DNA from: Deltaproteobacteria bacterium
GTDB lineage: Bacteria; Desulfobacterota; Syntrophia; Syntrophales; Smithellaceae
NCBI GenBank assembly: GCA_017860985.1
Contig: JAGFXG010000062.1
Location: forward strand, 1 to 6,846
Direction of reading: 5' to 3'
Length of the DNA: 6,846 bases
Shown here piece after piece: positions 1 through 5,128 of this stretch. A model generated the notes under the pieces. It saw only the letters and a list, made by a program, of their open reading frames with translations. It was not told the origin of the DNA and did not search any database. A program made the translations under genes and the position numbers. How positions within the stretch are numbered: position 1 is the stretch's first letter; each line of letters begins with the position of its first letter.

Positions 1-303
1 TGCGTCAGGGAGGGAGCCGCCGCTGCAGATGTCGACGCTGCAGTCCGCAGGGTCCTGGGGGACCAATACGGCCGTTTTTTTGTTCATTGAACAGGCCATG
101 GTGTCGGGCTGGAGGTTCATGAGGCGCCGCGTCTGGCCCCGAATTCGCAGGATGTTTTGAAAGCGGGCATGGTTGTGACGGTGGAACCCGGACTCTATTA
201 TCCGGGTAGATGGGGTATTCGTATCGAGGATACGGTTTTCGTGAAAAAAAACAGTTGCGAAAAAATCACAAAGATGAATAAAAAACTCATCGTCATCAAA
301 TAA
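1..303 (+). CDS. M24-family Xaa-Pro aminopeptidase, C-terminal part, interrupted by in-frame TGA
   Basis: This is the 3' end of a gene that begins before the window; the reading frame starts at base 1 and ends with TAA at 301-303. It encodes the C-terminal half of a pita-bread metallopeptidase, the cytosolic family that removes N-terminal residues preceding proline. Visible family motifs are [11 protein letters not shown] (bases 91-123, with the metal-ligand His), the VEPG block near base 200 and the GIRIEDT block near base 225, each of which supplies a metal-ligand Glu. The sequence before the stop ([20 protein letters not shown], then YGRFFVH) also fits the family, so the TGA at 88-90 lies inside one continuous homologous frame. 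The gene is therefore either a nonsense pseudogene, a selenocysteine reader, or carries a sequence error. The gcvH gene follows 19 bases later, suggesting an operon. Family assignment is firm; functional status is open. Confidence 0.8.
88..90 (+). other. In-frame TGA codon inside the M24 peptidase metal-site motif
   Basis: Codon 30 of the peptidase frame is TGA, between FVH and TGHGVGL. In the family this position is normally a small residue (Gly or Ser, as in HGTGHG or HSTGHG), so a single base change from GGA or TCA would explain it. Bases after it can form a hairpin: 94-98 with 134-138, and 99-105 with 123-129 (three G-U pairs), with a loop of about 17 bases starting GGG at 106. The distance from UGA to the loop resembles a bacterial SECIS, but the loop is larger than usual and GC-rich coding DNA folds easily. 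I see the stop; recoding is only a possibility. Confidence 0.6.
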
Positions 304-322
304 ATTTTGAGGTTGTTCTGTT

Positions 323-718
323 ATGAAGGTATTTCCAGAAGACCTACTATACAGTCGAGAGCATATCTGGGTGCGGGTGGACGGAGACATGGCCACGCTG
401 GGGATTACGGATTACGCCCAGGAATGTCTGGGAGAAATCCTTTCGATAGAATTTCCTGAAATTGACACCTATGTAGAACGGGATGAGGCGTTCGGTTCCA
501 TAGAATCCACCAAGGCCGTTGTGGACCTCATTGCGTCGGTCAGCGGTACAATTGTCAGTGTCAACGAGGACATCAACGACGATATCGGCATCATCAACAG
601 CGATCCGCATGATACGGGATGGCTGGTTGTGATTGAGATGGACGACATGGAACAGCTGGATGATCTCCTGGATGCTGCGGGCTATCATGATTTTGTCATG
701 CAGCAGGAAGCTGAATGA
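323..718 (+). CDS. gcvH: Glycine cleavage system H protein (lipoyl carrier)
   Basis: A 131-residue cytosolic carrier protein whose lipoyl arm shuttles the aminomethyl group of glycine between the P, T and L proteins. The sequence covers the full family length: an N-terminal stretch with HIWVRVDGD, then GITDYAQECLGEI (27-39), and the lipoylation site ESTKAV with Lys64 as the modified residue, followed by the VSGTIVSVNE hairpin and the DTGWLVVIEM block that closes the barrel. The C-terminal tail is acidic. ATG at 323 gives the expected N-terminus; a weak GAGG lies upstream. No gcvT or gcvP lies nearby. The immediate neighbour downstream is a lipoyl/octanoyl-transferase family gene 9 bases away, so the two are probably made together. 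It resembles ordinary GcvH; a dedicated lipoate-binding role (as in sulfur-oxidation LbpA proteins) cannot be excluded. Confidence 0.95.
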   Translation: MKVFPEDLLYSREHIWVRVDGDMATLGITDYAQECLGEILSIEFPEIDTYVERDEAFGSIESTKAVVDLIASVSGTIVSVNEDINDDIGIINSDPHDTGWLVVIEMDDMEQLDDLLDAAGYHDFVMQQEAE

Positions 719-727
719 ATTTCTTTT

Positions 728-1567
728 ATGATCTGGCGTCTTCTTAATTACCGGTCATGCAGCGCCAGCGAAAATATGGCCATCGATGAAGCTGTTCTTC
801 TGGAAACCATCCATCACAACAAACCGCCAACATTGCGCTTTTACGGCTGGACCCGACCGTCAGTTTCTATCGGTTATTTTCAGGAATTAACAAAAGAGAT
901 TAATTATGACCGGTGCCGGTTATCGGATGTTAAGGTTGTCCGAAGGATAACCGGAGGCAAAGCCGTATATCACCGAGACGAAATCACTTATTCTGTTACG
1001 GCAGGAAATTCTACAGGTCTTTTTCCCGCCGATGTTGCCGGAACATATAAAATAATCAGTCTTTGCCTGTTGCGCGGGCTTTCCAATCTGGGTATCCATG
1101 CAAAGCTGGCTGAAACCGTGTCTGGCGGTGCGGACAGGAAGCCGGACCTCGATGCATGTTGTTTTTCGGTTCCTGCCGCTAGTGAACTTACGGTGGCGGG
1201 CAGGAAAATCTGCGGGAGTGCTCAGACAAGAACACGCGGAGGATTTATTCAGCACGGATCGCTGCTGCTGACATTTGATGCCGTTGAAACAGCTGACATG
1301 ATTCTGTCATCAGACGCTCCGGATTGTTATGCAAAACTAAAGAATTCCGTGACAGCAGTGAATGAGCTGCTTCCTTCGCCTGTTTCTGCAAAGACGCTTT
1401 GCTCGGCTTTGCAAAAAGGGTTTGTTGATGAACTGGGAATCGACATGATGGAAGGAACGCTAACACCTGCTGAAAAGGCATTGAGCCGCCGACTGGTTAA
1501 AAAATATGAAAGCGATGCCTGGAACCGGGACAGAAAGCAAAAGCGCATTTCACAGATTCATTCATAA
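728..1567 (+). CDS. lipM: Lipoate-protein ligase A / octanoyltransferase LipM family protein
   Basis: A 279-residue member of the biotin/lipoate A/B protein ligase fold. The family attaches octanoate or lipoate to the conserved lysine of H protein and E2 subunits. Visible motifs are an N-terminal NMAIDEAVL block (16-24), RPSVSIGYFQ (43-52), the substrate-binding RRITGGKAVYH (72-82), and CCFSVPAASEL followed by GRKICGSAQTR (158-168) and QHGSLLL. Lys160 is the family lysine that contacts the acyl group. The Cys just before Phe (Cys145) sits where LipM-type octanoyltransferases carry their catalytic cysteine, which favours acyl transfer from ACP over an ATP-dependent LplA ligase; this subfamily choice is inference. 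ATG at 728 matches the family N-terminus, though the ribosome site is weak and translational coupling to gcvH is likely. Partnership with GcvH fits the Bacillus route, where LipM first loads GcvH. Confidence 0.85.
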   Translation: MIWRLLNYRSCSASENMAIDEAVLLETIHHNKPPTLRFYGWTRPSVSIGYFQELTKEINYDRCRLSDVKVVRRITGGKAVYHRDEITYSVTAGNSTGLFPADVAGTYKIISLCLLRGLSNLGIHAKLAETVSGGADRKPDLDACCFSVPAASELTVAGRKICGSAQTRTRGGFIQHGSLLLTFDAVETADMILSSDAPDCYAKLKNSVTAVNELLPSPVSAKTLCSALQKGFVDELGIDMMEGTLTPAEKALSRRLVKKYESDAWNRDRKQKRISQIHS

Positions 1568-1724
1568 TATCATGGTGCTATCCCGGCCGTTGGTTCATAT
1601 CCCGCCTATATTCCTGCTGATCTTGCCGTCAGTTCAACGAAATTGTTAAAAAAATCGATTCCAGTCGAATACGGAATGCCGCGATGACAAGAAATCCGCT
1701 GAGAGATAAAAATATTTATTTTTG

Positions 1725-1753
1725 TTGCAATTTTTAATCAAATCTCATATAAG
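1725..1753 (+). promoter_or_regulatory. Sigma-70-like promoter for the rpsU leader or a small RNA
   Basis: TTGCAA at 1725-1730 (4 of 6 matches to TTGACA) and TATAAG at 1748-1753 (5 of 6 to TATAAT) are separated by exactly 17 bases in AT-rich DNA. Transcription would start near 1759-1761, giving rpsU a leader of about 270 bases. This is the best promoter match in the intergenic region. Confidence 0.5.
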
Positions 1754-1755
1754 AA

Positions 1756-1936
1756 TGCATCGTTGTTCGGGGTATCATGTTTAAAATTAAGTATTTTGCC
1801 GCGGACAACAAGTTTCATGCGGGTAACCGTGGGAAATCATCATGAAAACGAGGACTTCTCAAAGTCTGTAAAGGTGGTTTCCAGGCAGGGAGCGTGATTT
1901 AACTTTATTGGAAATTTCAGGGTAGTTGACGATGCA
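1756..1936 (+). ncRNA. Candidate structured RNA or long rpsU leader (unrecognised class)
   Basis: The stretch opens with TGCATCGT (1756-1763) and closes with its perfect complement ACGATGCA (1929-1936), which would close a multibranch fold. Inside are four hairpins in order. The first pairs 1763-1769 with 1802-1808 (one G-U). The second pairs TTTCATG 1813-1819 with CATGAAA 1841-1847 and encloses a CGG-GTAA-CCG hairpin with a GNRA loop (1820-1829). The third is GACTT-ctca-AAGTC (1853-1866). The fourth pairs 1876-1883 with 1909-1916 (two G-U). Pairing was done by eye. It matches none of the riboswitch classes I know (TPP, cobalamin, c-di-GMP, SAM, lysine were considered). The predicted transcription start near 1760 would trim the closing stem to about five pairs, a weakness. 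It could be a leader controlling rpsU or a separate small RNA ending at the next hairpin. Confidence 0.35.
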
Positions 1937-1971
1937 GGGCGATTTTGCTTGTGTCGTGCTGCCCTTTTTTT
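1936..1971 (+). terminator. Hairpin plus T-run before rpsU (possible attenuator or sRNA end)
   Basis: AGGGC (1936-1940) pairs with GCCCT (1961-1965), followed by seven T (1965-1971). The stem is short and the loop long (20 bases), so it is weaker than a standard intrinsic terminator, but the T-run is clear. It sits directly after the closing stem of the structured region and shares its first base, an arrangement like attenuators. Confidence 0.35.
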
Positions 1972-2019
1972 GCGTCTAAAAGTCGAAAATATAAAAAATA
2001 ATGTCTGTAACAATGCATG

Positions 2020-2025
2020 AGGAGG
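2020..2025 (+). promoter_or_regulatory. Perfect Shine-Dalgarno AGGAGG deciding a TTG start
   Basis: AGGAGG lies seven bases before TTG at 2033. The nearby ATG codons at 2013 and 2017 are in other frames and overlap or precede this site, so TTG is the only start that gives the S21 N-terminus. Confidence 0.85.
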
Positions 2026-2032
2026 AAAAAAA

Positions 2033-2224
2033 TTGGAAGTTAAGGTTATTGATAACGATGTCGAGAAAGCACTGAAGATTCTGAAAAACAAACTTTCGAA
2101 AAGCGGATTATTCAAGGAATTGAAAGTCAGGCGGGCCTATGAGAAGCCTTCGGTCAAGAAGAAGAGAAAAACAATCGAAGCGCGCCGGAGACTGGCCAAG
2201 GTTCAACGCCGCCGCAGTAATTAA
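2033..2224 (+). CDS. rpsU: 30S ribosomal protein S21
   Basis: A 63-residue, highly basic protein of the small ribosomal subunit platform, needed for efficient initiation. The N-terminal block EVKVIDNDVEKALKILKNKL is typical, as are the middle RRAYEKPSVKKKRK segment and the Arg/Lys-rich C-terminus (EARRRLAKVQRRR). Length matches the family. The start is TTG at 2033 with AGGAGG seven bases before it; no in-frame ATG exists. The poor start codon behind a perfect ribosome site hints at tuned translation. It follows a long non-coding leader and precedes a LOG-family gene by about 70 bases, with holA further on. Linkage of S21 to replication genes is known in other bacteria (rpsU-dnaG-rpoD); here the replication partner is holA. 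Confidence 0.96.
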   Translation: MEVKVIDNDVEKALKILKNKLSKSGLFKELKVRRAYEKPSVKKKRKTIEARRRLAKVQRRRSN

Positions 2225-2242
2225 TTTTATTTCGGAATAAAA
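2225..2242 (+). other. AT-rich hairpin just after rpsU
   Basis: TTTTATT (2225-2231) and AATAAAA (2236-2242) form a perfect seven-pair stem around TCGG, starting one base after the rpsU stop. There is no T-run directly behind it, so it is more likely an mRNA 3'-end or processing/stability element between rpsU and the next gene than a full terminator. Confidence 0.35.
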
Positions 2243-2280
2243 GATCGGCAATATTTCGGTTTTTGTCATGTGCCCGGCGT

Positions 2281-2286
2281 AAGGGA
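2281..2286 (+). promoter_or_regulatory. Ribosome binding site for the LOG-family gene
   Basis: AAGGGA ends nine bases before ATG 2296. It is too close to ATG 2287 and lies downstream of the alternative TTG at 2263, so it favours the 2296 start. Confidence 0.55.
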
Positions 2287-2295
2287 ATGAGCAGT

Positions 2296-2946
2296 ATGGA
2301 AAAGCAATACGTTATAGATGAAATATCCAAGGAAGAATCATGGCGGATCTTTCGCATTATGGCGGAATTTGTAGAATCCATCGAAGTTCTTTCCAAAGTT
2401 CATAATGCCGTGACTATTTTTGGTTCGGCCCGGCTCAAACCCGATGATAAGTATTATCATATGGCGGAAAAGCTGGGACAGCTTTTAGCTCAAAATGGCT
2501 TTGCTGTGATGACGGGCGGCGGGCCCGGGATTATGGAAGCGGCCAATAAAGGCGCGGCGGAAGCAGGCGGCCAATCCGTGGGGATGAATATCAAATTGCC
2601 CTTTGAGCAGAAACCCAATCCCTATGCCAATCTTCAACTTGATTATAAATATTTCTTCATTCGTAAAGTCATGTTTGTCAAATATGCTATGGCTTATGTG
2701 ATCATGCCCGGCGGCTACGGGACGATGGACGAGTTTTTTGAAGCCCTGACGCTGATCCAGACAAAAAGAGTGAAAAGCTTTCCGGTAATCCTGATGGGCA
2801 GAGACTACTGGCAGGGATTGCTGGACTGGCTGAAGGACAGCATGGTGCAAAAGAATATGATCCTTCCTTTTGATCTTGAGATGATTCAACTTATTGACGA
2901 ACCGGAAGAAGTCGTAAAGCATATCAAGAAATACGTCATTGTTTAA
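2296..2946 (+). CDS. LOG-family (TIGR00730-like) Rossmann-fold nucleotide phosphoribohydrolase
   Basis: A 216-residue cytosolic protein of the LOG family, often mislabelled lysine decarboxylase. Characterised members cleave the N-glycosidic bond of nucleoside 5'-monophosphates, releasing a free base (cytokinin activation in plants and actinobacteria). Seen here: VTIFGSAR (39-46), the GGGPGIMEA motif (74-82), a conserved KYFFIRKVMFVKYA stretch with the family Arg and Lys, and the signature PGGYGTMDE (138-146) with the catalytic Glu. ATG 2296 is chosen because AAGGGA lies nine bases upstream; ATG 2287 and TTG 2263 would add 3 or 11 residues. The 32-base gap to holA and 71 bases from rpsU suggest one transcript. 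The natural substrate here is unknown; nucleotide salvage is the usual suggestion. Confidence 0.88.
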   Translation: MEKQYVIDEISKEESWRIFRIMAEFVESIEVLSKVHNAVTIFGSARLKPDDKYYHMAEKLGQLLAQNGFAVMTGGGPGIMEAANKGAAEAGGQSVGMNIKLPFEQKPNPYANLQLDYKYFFIRKVMFVKYAMAYVIMPGGYGTMDEFFEALTLIQTKRVKSFPVILMGRDYWQGLLDWLKDSMVQKNMILPFDLEMIQLIDEPEEVVKHIKKYVIV

Positions 2947-2978
2947 ATCCAAAAGTATCTTCTCCTTGAGAGTCATAT

Positions 2979-4340
2979 ATGACCCTGGAACAAGTTATTG
3001 CAGGCTTAAAGAAGGGAAAAGTTGCGCCCTGTTATCTCTTATACGGTGAAGAAGAATACCTGATCAGCGAAGCGCTCCAGCAAATGCTGGACATGATTAT
3101 CCCTGCGGCCGACCGTGATTTCGGCCTTTTTTTTATTGACGGTGGAAATGAAGACATTGATCTTCTGAAAGACCATCTTCTTGCGCCGTCGCTTTTAGGC
3201 GGCCCTAAAGTTGTTGTCGTAAAAAACACAGCGATTTTTCAGTCCCGTGAAAATCTGGGTGATCTGATCCGGAAAATCAGTGACAACATCGATGAAAGTC
3301 CCGAAAAATCCGCCAAATATTTTCTGGCCTTTTTGAAGTTGTCCGGTTTTGCCTGGGAAGATATCCGGGGTGCCGGATGGCAGAAAATCACCGATGAGCA
3401 GTGGCGCAAAGCGGTAGGGGATGATCCGGGCGAAGACCGGAATAAATGGCTGCCCCGGATGATAGACATATGCAACAGCAGGGGATGGACAGCCGGTGAC
3501 TTTAATGACCCTTCAGATCAATTTGAACAACTCCTGCAGCATGGGTTTCCTAGAGGGAATTGCCTGATTCTGACGGCTGAAGCGGTTGATAAGAGAAAAA
3601 AGATTTTCAAGGTGATCGACAAGGCAGGCATTGTACTGCATTTTGGGGCGATCAAAGGAGAATCGGCCACCGGTGAAACATTTAAACTTGAAGCGCAGAA
3701 ATTACTTGGCCGCAACGGGAAGGGGCTTGCGCCCTCGGCCTGGATCGCCCTCGGGAAAAAGACCGGATTTCAGCTGCGTCCTTCATTAAATGAGCTGCAG
3801 AAACTCATTTCTTTCGTCGGCGAGCGTTCCATCATAGAAGAGAAGGACGTGGAGGATGTCGTAGGGAAAACGAAAGAGGATTCGATATTTGATTTAACAA
3901 CGGCCCTTGCTGAAAAAAATGCGCAGGCGGCGCTTATTGCCCTGAAGGCAATGCTCGACCAGGGAATGCATCATTTGATGATTCTGACCATGATCAGCCG
4001 CGAAATACGCATGCTTTTACAGGCGTCCCTGCTTATCCGTTCGGGGAAACTTCCCAAATTCACTTCAACTATGGAATACGGCACATTTCAGAAAAACATT
4101 TATCCCGCTGTGACCGGTCTGGCGTCAGATGTGTCCCGCAAAGATGATTTGCTGGTCAATAAGCATCCCTTTGTGATTTACAACGCTCTTCGTCATTGCG
4201 GCCGGTTTCCCTATCCTGTTTTGGTGAACTATCTGGATGATTTGCTGGATATGGACCGGTCCATGAAATCTACGGCTACGGATCCGCAGCTGCTTCTGGA
4301 GCGTTTTTTGATCAAAGCCTGTGCTAGTAAAGCTTCCTGA
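2979..4340 (+). CDS. holA: DNA polymerase III subunit delta, with N-terminal-half insertion
   Basis: A 453-residue clamp-loader subunit that opens the sliding clamp during chromosome replication. N-terminal signatures are PCYLLYGEEEYLISEAL (17-33), the APSLLGGPKVVVVKN strand (69-83) and, further on, CLILTAEAVDKRKKIFK (195-211). Domains II-III follow, with the VGERSIIEEKDVEDVVG block, SIFDLTTALAEKN and the helical collar (HHLMILTMISREIRMLLQA). The usual length is about 330-350 residues; the excess is a block between about residues 92 and 190 that separates two normally adjacent N-domain strands. This block is Trp-rich and looks helical (AWEDIRGAGWQKITDEQW). The frame is uninterrupted and base use looks the same as the surroundings, so it is an insertion, not an error. 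ATG 2979 has GAGAG six bases upstream. The 3' end overlaps the convergent NYN gene by 17 bases. Confidence 0.9.
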   Translation: MTLEQVIAGLKKGKVAPCYLLYGEEEYLISEALQQMLDMIIPAADRDFGLFFIDGGNEDIDLLKDHLLAPSLLGGPKVVVVKNTAIFQSRENLGDLIRKISDNIDESPEKSAKYFLAFLKLSGFAWEDIRGAGWQKITDEQWRKAVGDDPGEDRNKWLPRMIDICNSRGWTAGDFNDPSDQFEQLLQHGFPRGNCLILTAEAVDKRKKIFKVIDKAGIVLHFGAIKGESATGETFKLEAQKLLGRNGKGLAPSAWIALGKKTGFQLRPSLNELQKLISFVGERSIIEEKDVEDVVGKTKEDSIFDLTTALAEKNAQAALIALKAMLDQGMHHLMILTMISREIRMLLQASLLIRSGKLPKFTSTMEYGTFQKNIYPAVTGLASDVSRKDDLLVNKHPFVIYNALRHCGRFPYPVLVNYLDDLLDMDRSMKSTATDPQLLLERFLIKACASKAS

Positions 4341-4866
4341 TCTTCGTCTGTGCCTGTCTTTTGGCTTTGGGCAGCCTGCGGGCAGGTCCTTTCTTGCCTG
4401 TCTGGTGTCCGGATTCTTCTTCGCCCTCGTCTTTTTGTTCCGGGAAGTCGTTGACCGGAGCGGCCAGCTGCCGGTTTACAATCGATTCAAATTCAGTCGA
4501 TGATAATGTGGCTTTGCCTTTGCGTGAGGCGAAAGAGGTGATTTCCCGATCGGAAGAGACCACAAGGATTTCTTCATCGGTGGAGGCCGTAATTCTTTTC
4601 AGCACATCATCAGCCTTGACGCCCCGGCTCGAGTAAATGATATGAATGCCTGAAAGATAGTCCCGTTCTTCCTGTGCTGAACCGCTGATCCATCCGTCAA
4701 AAACAACTGTAATCCGGTGATCTTTCCTTTTGCGGTATCGGGAAAGCCAGTCAATCAGGGCCTTGCGTCCCGCCTCAAGGCTATGCTGTTCAAAGCGCTT
4801 AAAGTCGATGGACTGCCGGATCAGATTATAGCCGTCAATGAGAATATGCATGACTGATTTTTGCAC
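4324..4866 (-). CDS. NYN-domain (YacP/Rae1-like) putative ribonuclease
   Basis: A 180-residue protein of the PIN-like NYN/YacP (DUF901) family. Bacillus Rae1, a relative, cuts mRNA on the ribosome. Visible: the N-terminal HILIDGYNLI strand with Asp11, VVFDG with Asp57, the KADDVLKRI motif with Asp86-Asp87, and VVSSDREI with Asp106; together these acidic residues would make the metal site. After residue about 140 the domain gives way to a charged tail, first acidic (EQKDEGEEE) then very basic (ARRLPKAKRQAQTKIRK), possibly for RNA or ribosome contact (inference). GTG at 4866 is preferred because AAGGG lies seven bases upstream; ATG at 4851 would begin exactly at the family N-terminus (MHILIDGYN) but has no ribosome site. 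It faces holA, overlapping its 3' end by 17 bases. Confidence 0.85.
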   Translation of the reverse strand: MQKSVMHILIDGYNLIRQSIDFKRFEQHSLEAGRKALIDWLSRYRKRKDHRITVVFDGWISGSAQEERDYLSGIHIIYSSRGVKADDVLKRITASTDEEILVVSSDREITSFASRKGKATLSSTEFESIVNRQLAAPVNDFPEQKDEGEEESGHQTGKKGPARRLPKAKRQAQTKIRKLY

Positions 4867-4873
4867 ATTGCCG

Positions 4874-4878
4874 CCCTT
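4874..4878 (-). promoter_or_regulatory. Ribosome binding site favouring the GTG start of the NYN gene
   Basis: On the minus strand AAGGG lies seven bases before GTG at 4866. Relative to the alternative ATG at 4851 it would be 22 bases away, too far to serve it. Confidence 0.5.
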
Positions 4879-4906
4879 GGATCAATAAAAAAGTCTGGTA
4901 TTTTTC

Positions 4907-4936
4907 TTGACTTGACGGTTGCCTGTCTGCTACCGT
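4907..4936 (+). promoter_or_regulatory. Weak promoter candidate upstream of hbd
   Basis: TTGACT (4907-4912, 5 of 6) and TACCGT (4931-4936, 3 of 6 but with the key TA...T) lie 18 bases apart. A second TTGAC overlaps at 4912-4916. If used, transcription would run through the palindromic element before reaching hbd, giving a leader of about 185 bases. Confidence 0.3.
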
Positions 4937-4954
4937 CCAACATCTTTGGCCGGC

Positions 4955-5070
4955 TGTTGAAAAGGCTCATATACTGCGTTGCGATTGGGCTTGGGCGGGC
5001 AAACGTACAGTCACTGTACGAATCCGCGCCTGATCCTCACGCTCGCATGCCGGATCCTTTTTAAACAACC
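4955..5070. repeat. Palindromic, MITE/REP-like element with imperfect terminal inverted repeats
   Basis: The left end GTTGAAAAGG (4956-4965) is mirrored by CCTTTTTAAACAAC (5056-5069) with small gaps. At the centre is a perfect inverted repeat, CGTACAGT-C-ACTGTACG (5004-5020). Partial complements continue outward: 4993-4998 with 5024-5030 (one bulge), and GCGT 4976-4979 with ACGC 5039-5042. The whole is about 115 bases and could fold into one long hairpin. It has no coding signal, although an open frame from 4979 happens to run through it into hbd. The architecture is that of a dispersed non-autonomous repeat; only one copy is seen in this window, so dispersal is inferred. Confidence 0.5.
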
Positions 5071-5128
5071 TGTTTGTGGTTTCAAAGCGGGAAGCGCCCG
5101 CTTGACAATAAATAACATGGAGGCTTTT

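Larger units (their letters stand above)
1568..2032 (+). other. 465-base intergenic region before rpsU
   Basis: No convincing protein gene lies here. The first 150 bases hold no recognisable terminator for the preceding operon and nothing else I can support. From about 1725 there is a promoter candidate, then a cluster of inverted repeats, then a hairpin with a T-run, then an A-rich stretch leading to the rpsU ribosome site. Two very short frames (1777-1845, 22 residues beginning MFKIKYF; and 1842-1871, 9 residues) overlap by ATGA, but they have no good ribosome site and no evidence of translation. Confidence 0.6.

Noticed and set aside
347..688. Open frame on the minus strand inside gcvH
   Set aside because: Fully antisense to a clearly conserved GcvH, with no family motifs; a shadow frame.
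1572..1649. 25-codon hydrophobic frame after lipM
   Set aside because: No ribosome site, no recognisable sequence and no conserved features; chance frame.
1756..1936. Assignment of the rpsU leader to 6S RNA or a known riboswitch
   Set aside because: The fold is multibranched, not a single long bulged rod as in 6S RNA, and I find no signature stretches of TPP, cobalamin, SAM, lysine or c-di-GMP riboswitches.
1840..2115. 91-codon minus-strand frame across the rpsU leader and start
   Set aside because: Overlaps rpsU antisense and has a Phe/Ser-rich composition typical of the complement of Lys-rich code; no ribosome site.
2263..2295. Longer start (TTG 2263) for the LOG-family gene
   Set aside because: No ribosome site before it, and a good one lies before ATG 2296; the extra residues do not look like family sequence.
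4361..4636. Plus-strand frame opposite the NYN gene
   Set aside because: Antisense to a protein with clear NYN motifs; low-complexity Ser/Leu content.
5102..5107. TTGACA just before hbd as a -35 box
   Set aside because: A -10 box at normal spacing would fall at the ribosome site and start codon, leaving no leader.
4979..5128. N-terminal extension of hbd through the palindromic element
   Set aside because: The family protein starts at [12 protein letters not shown] with GGAGG just before it; the extension is translated repeat DNA.
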